14,843 bases of DNA from Anaerolineales bacterium UBA4823 (GTDB taxonomy: Bacteria > Chloroflexota > Anaerolineae > Anaerolineales > UBA4823). The stretch covers positions 1 through 14,843 of the forward strand of contig DHFN01000041.1 of assembly GCA_002402275.1 (NCBI GenBank), read 5' to 3'. The notes under the pieces were generated by a model. The model saw only the letters and a program-made list of their open reading frames with translations. It did not search any database and was not told where the DNA came from. The position numbers and the translations under genes are program-made. Shown piece after piece: positions 13,552-14,843 of this stretch. The stretch's first letter is position 1, and each line of letters starts with the position of its first letter.

Positions 13552-14843
13552 ATGCCTATAGAATATACTCCATTAGAAAAACAAAGGCTGGAGAAACTTG
13601 AACAGCTAAAACAAAAAGGGATAGAGCCTTACCCTACTAGGGCACAACGGACTCATACGAGCCATCAAGCTATTGAAGCTTTTGAAGCCCGCGAGGAGCA
13701 ATCCCCAGATGAACCACACCAAGTAATTTTAGCGGGCAGGCTGCGTTCCATGCGAACGATGGGGAAGATCACCTTTGCCCATATCGAAGATGGTGAAGGA
13801 AGAGTACAATTATTTTTGAGAGCAGATGAAGTGGGTAAGGAAGCGCTCGATTCATTCAATCGGGATCTTGATTTGGGGGATTTTATTCAGGCTAGTGGAG
13901 AAATGTTTCGAACCCGGGCTGGCGAAGTCACTTTGAAAGTTAAAGAATTTCGTTTATTAGCAAAGGCAATCACACCGCTCCCAGCTGCGAAAGATGAAGT
14001 TGTAGATGGTCAGGTTGTACGGCATGCAACCCTTGCCGATCCTGAAACCCGTTACCGGCAGAGATATGCGGACCTAGCCATTAACCCTGAAGTACGGCAA
14101 ATTTTTCAAACTCGGGCAGCACTTGTACGAGCTTTGCGTGAATTTCTGGATGGAGAGGGTTTCTTAGAGGTGGAAACCCCTGTTTTGCAACCCATCTATG
14201 GAGGAGCGGCGGCGCGTCCTTTCACAACTTTTCATAATCAACTCAAACAAACCCTTTACTTGCGGATTTCCTTTGAACTTTATTTAAAACGTTTATTAGT
14301 GGGTAATTTGGAGCGAGTTTATGAATTAGGACGCGATTTTCGAAACGAAGGAGTTGACCGTACTCATAATCCAGAATTCACCCAACTGGAATTCTATTGT
14401 GCCTATGCGGATTATCTACAAGTGATGGAATTGACAGAGACGATGATTGCTTATGCAGCTGATAAAGTATTAGGTAAACGGATACTCACTTATCAAGGAG
14501 TAACCCTTGATTTAAATCCGCCCTGGCGCAGAATGGAGCTAAGTCAGGGGATTTTAGAGACAACCGGTATTGAGATTCAAGCATACCCAACCACGAATTC
14601 ATTGGCAGAGGCAATCCATCAACGAGGGCTGCCGGTTGATCCCAATGCCCCCCGGGGAAAATTAATTGATGGATTAATTAGCGATTATCTTGAGCCTAAA
14701 TTGGTTCAGCCGACATTTTTATATAATTATCCACGGGATATTTCTCCTCTAGCCAAGAGTATTCCTGGAAATCCAAGTATGGTTGAACGCTTTGAAGGTT
14801 TCATGGCAGGAATGGAACTATGTAATGCCTTTACTGAACTCAA
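13552..14843 (+). CDS. lysS: Lysyl-tRNA synthetase, class II (LysRS), 3' part beyond window
   Basis: This enzyme charges tRNA-Lys with lysine. About 430 codons are present and the frame is open to the window edge; full proteins are about 490-510 residues, so motif 3 and the end are missing. An N-terminal helix (LEKQRLEKLEQLKQKG) leads into the OB-fold anticodon-binding domain (about 55-145, with GRLRSMRTMGKITFAHIEDG). The catalytic domain follows with RYRQRYADLAINPEVR, motif 1 near 205-225 (LEVETPVLQPIYGGAAARPF) and motif 2 near 254-277 (ERVYELGRDFRNEGVDRTHN, then PEFTQLEFY). The last visible part, NPSMVERFEGFMAGMELCNA, fits the region before motif 3. AGGTGA lies two to three bases before the ATG. 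The gene sits 22 bases after a strong terminator, so its expression depends on read-through or a promoter I cannot see. Confidence 0.95.
   Translation, partial: MPIEYTPLEKQRLEKLEQLKQKGIEPYPTRAQRTHTSHQAIEAFEAREEQSPDEPHQVILAGRLRSMRTMGKITFAHIEDGEGRVQLFLRADEVGKEALDSFNRDLDLGDFIQASGEMFRTRAGEVTLKVKEFRLLAKAITPLPAAKDEVVDGQVVRHATLADPETRYRQRYADLAINPEVRQIFQTRAALVRALREFLDGEGFLEVETPVLQPIYGGAAARPFTTFHNQLKQTLYLRISFELYLKRLLVGNLERVYELGRDFRNEGVDRTHNPEFTQLEFYCAYADYLQVMELTETMIAYAADKVLGKRILTYQGVTLDLNPPWRRMELSQGILETTGIEIQAYPTTNSLAEAIHQRGLPVDPNAPRGKLIDGLISDYLEPKLVQPTFLYNYPRDISPLAKSIPGNPSMVERFEGFMAGMELCNAFTEL

Overview
The window looks like chromosomal DNA of a free-living bacterium of moderate to low G+C. The likeliest source is Chloroflexota, class Anaerolineae. 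This is inferred from lipoprotein binding proteins with Thr/Pro-rich linkers, a Thr/Pro-rich membrane protein, solute-binding proteins without permeases, tandem M42 peptidases and a greA-lysS pair. No rRNA, tRNA, CRISPR array, integrase or transposase is visible, and no gene-free stretch exceeds 300 bases.

Left part, plus strand (1-5616). An orphan sugar-type solute-binding lipoprotein comes first. A 256-base gap follows, holding a short inverted-repeat element of the dispersed CGAAGCGAG hairpin type. Then comes a compact phosphonate/phosphate-type ABC importer: phnD (binding lipoprotein), phnC (ATPase) and phnE (permease), with phnC and phnE overlapping by one base. The permease is 609 residues, about twice the usual size. 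It carries an extra extracytoplasmic domain and a long membrane insertion inside the permease fold.

Middle part, minus strand (5626-11947). A LysM/M23 cell-wall peptidase gene with its own sigma70-like promoter is convergent with phnE. To its right lies a likely five-gene operon transcribed leftward: a Thr/Pro-rich membrane-anchored protein, three consecutive M42 (TET-type) aminopeptidases, and a second orphan solute-binding lipoprotein. Gaps are 27, -19, 23 and 17 bases. The three peptidases keep all family metal ligands but differ clearly in sequence. They could form a mixed peptidase complex that finishes breakdown of imported peptides.

Right part, plus strand (12045-14843). A PIG-L type deacetylase gene is divergent from the peptidase operon. 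The elongation factor gene greA follows, with a strong promoter and a roughly 107-base leader that begins with a hairpin. A strong intrinsic terminator separates greA from lysS (lysyl-tRNA synthetase), which runs off the end of the window.

The best candidates for something new are the enlarged PhnE and the triple M42 operon that includes an orphan binding protein. The rest is ordinary.
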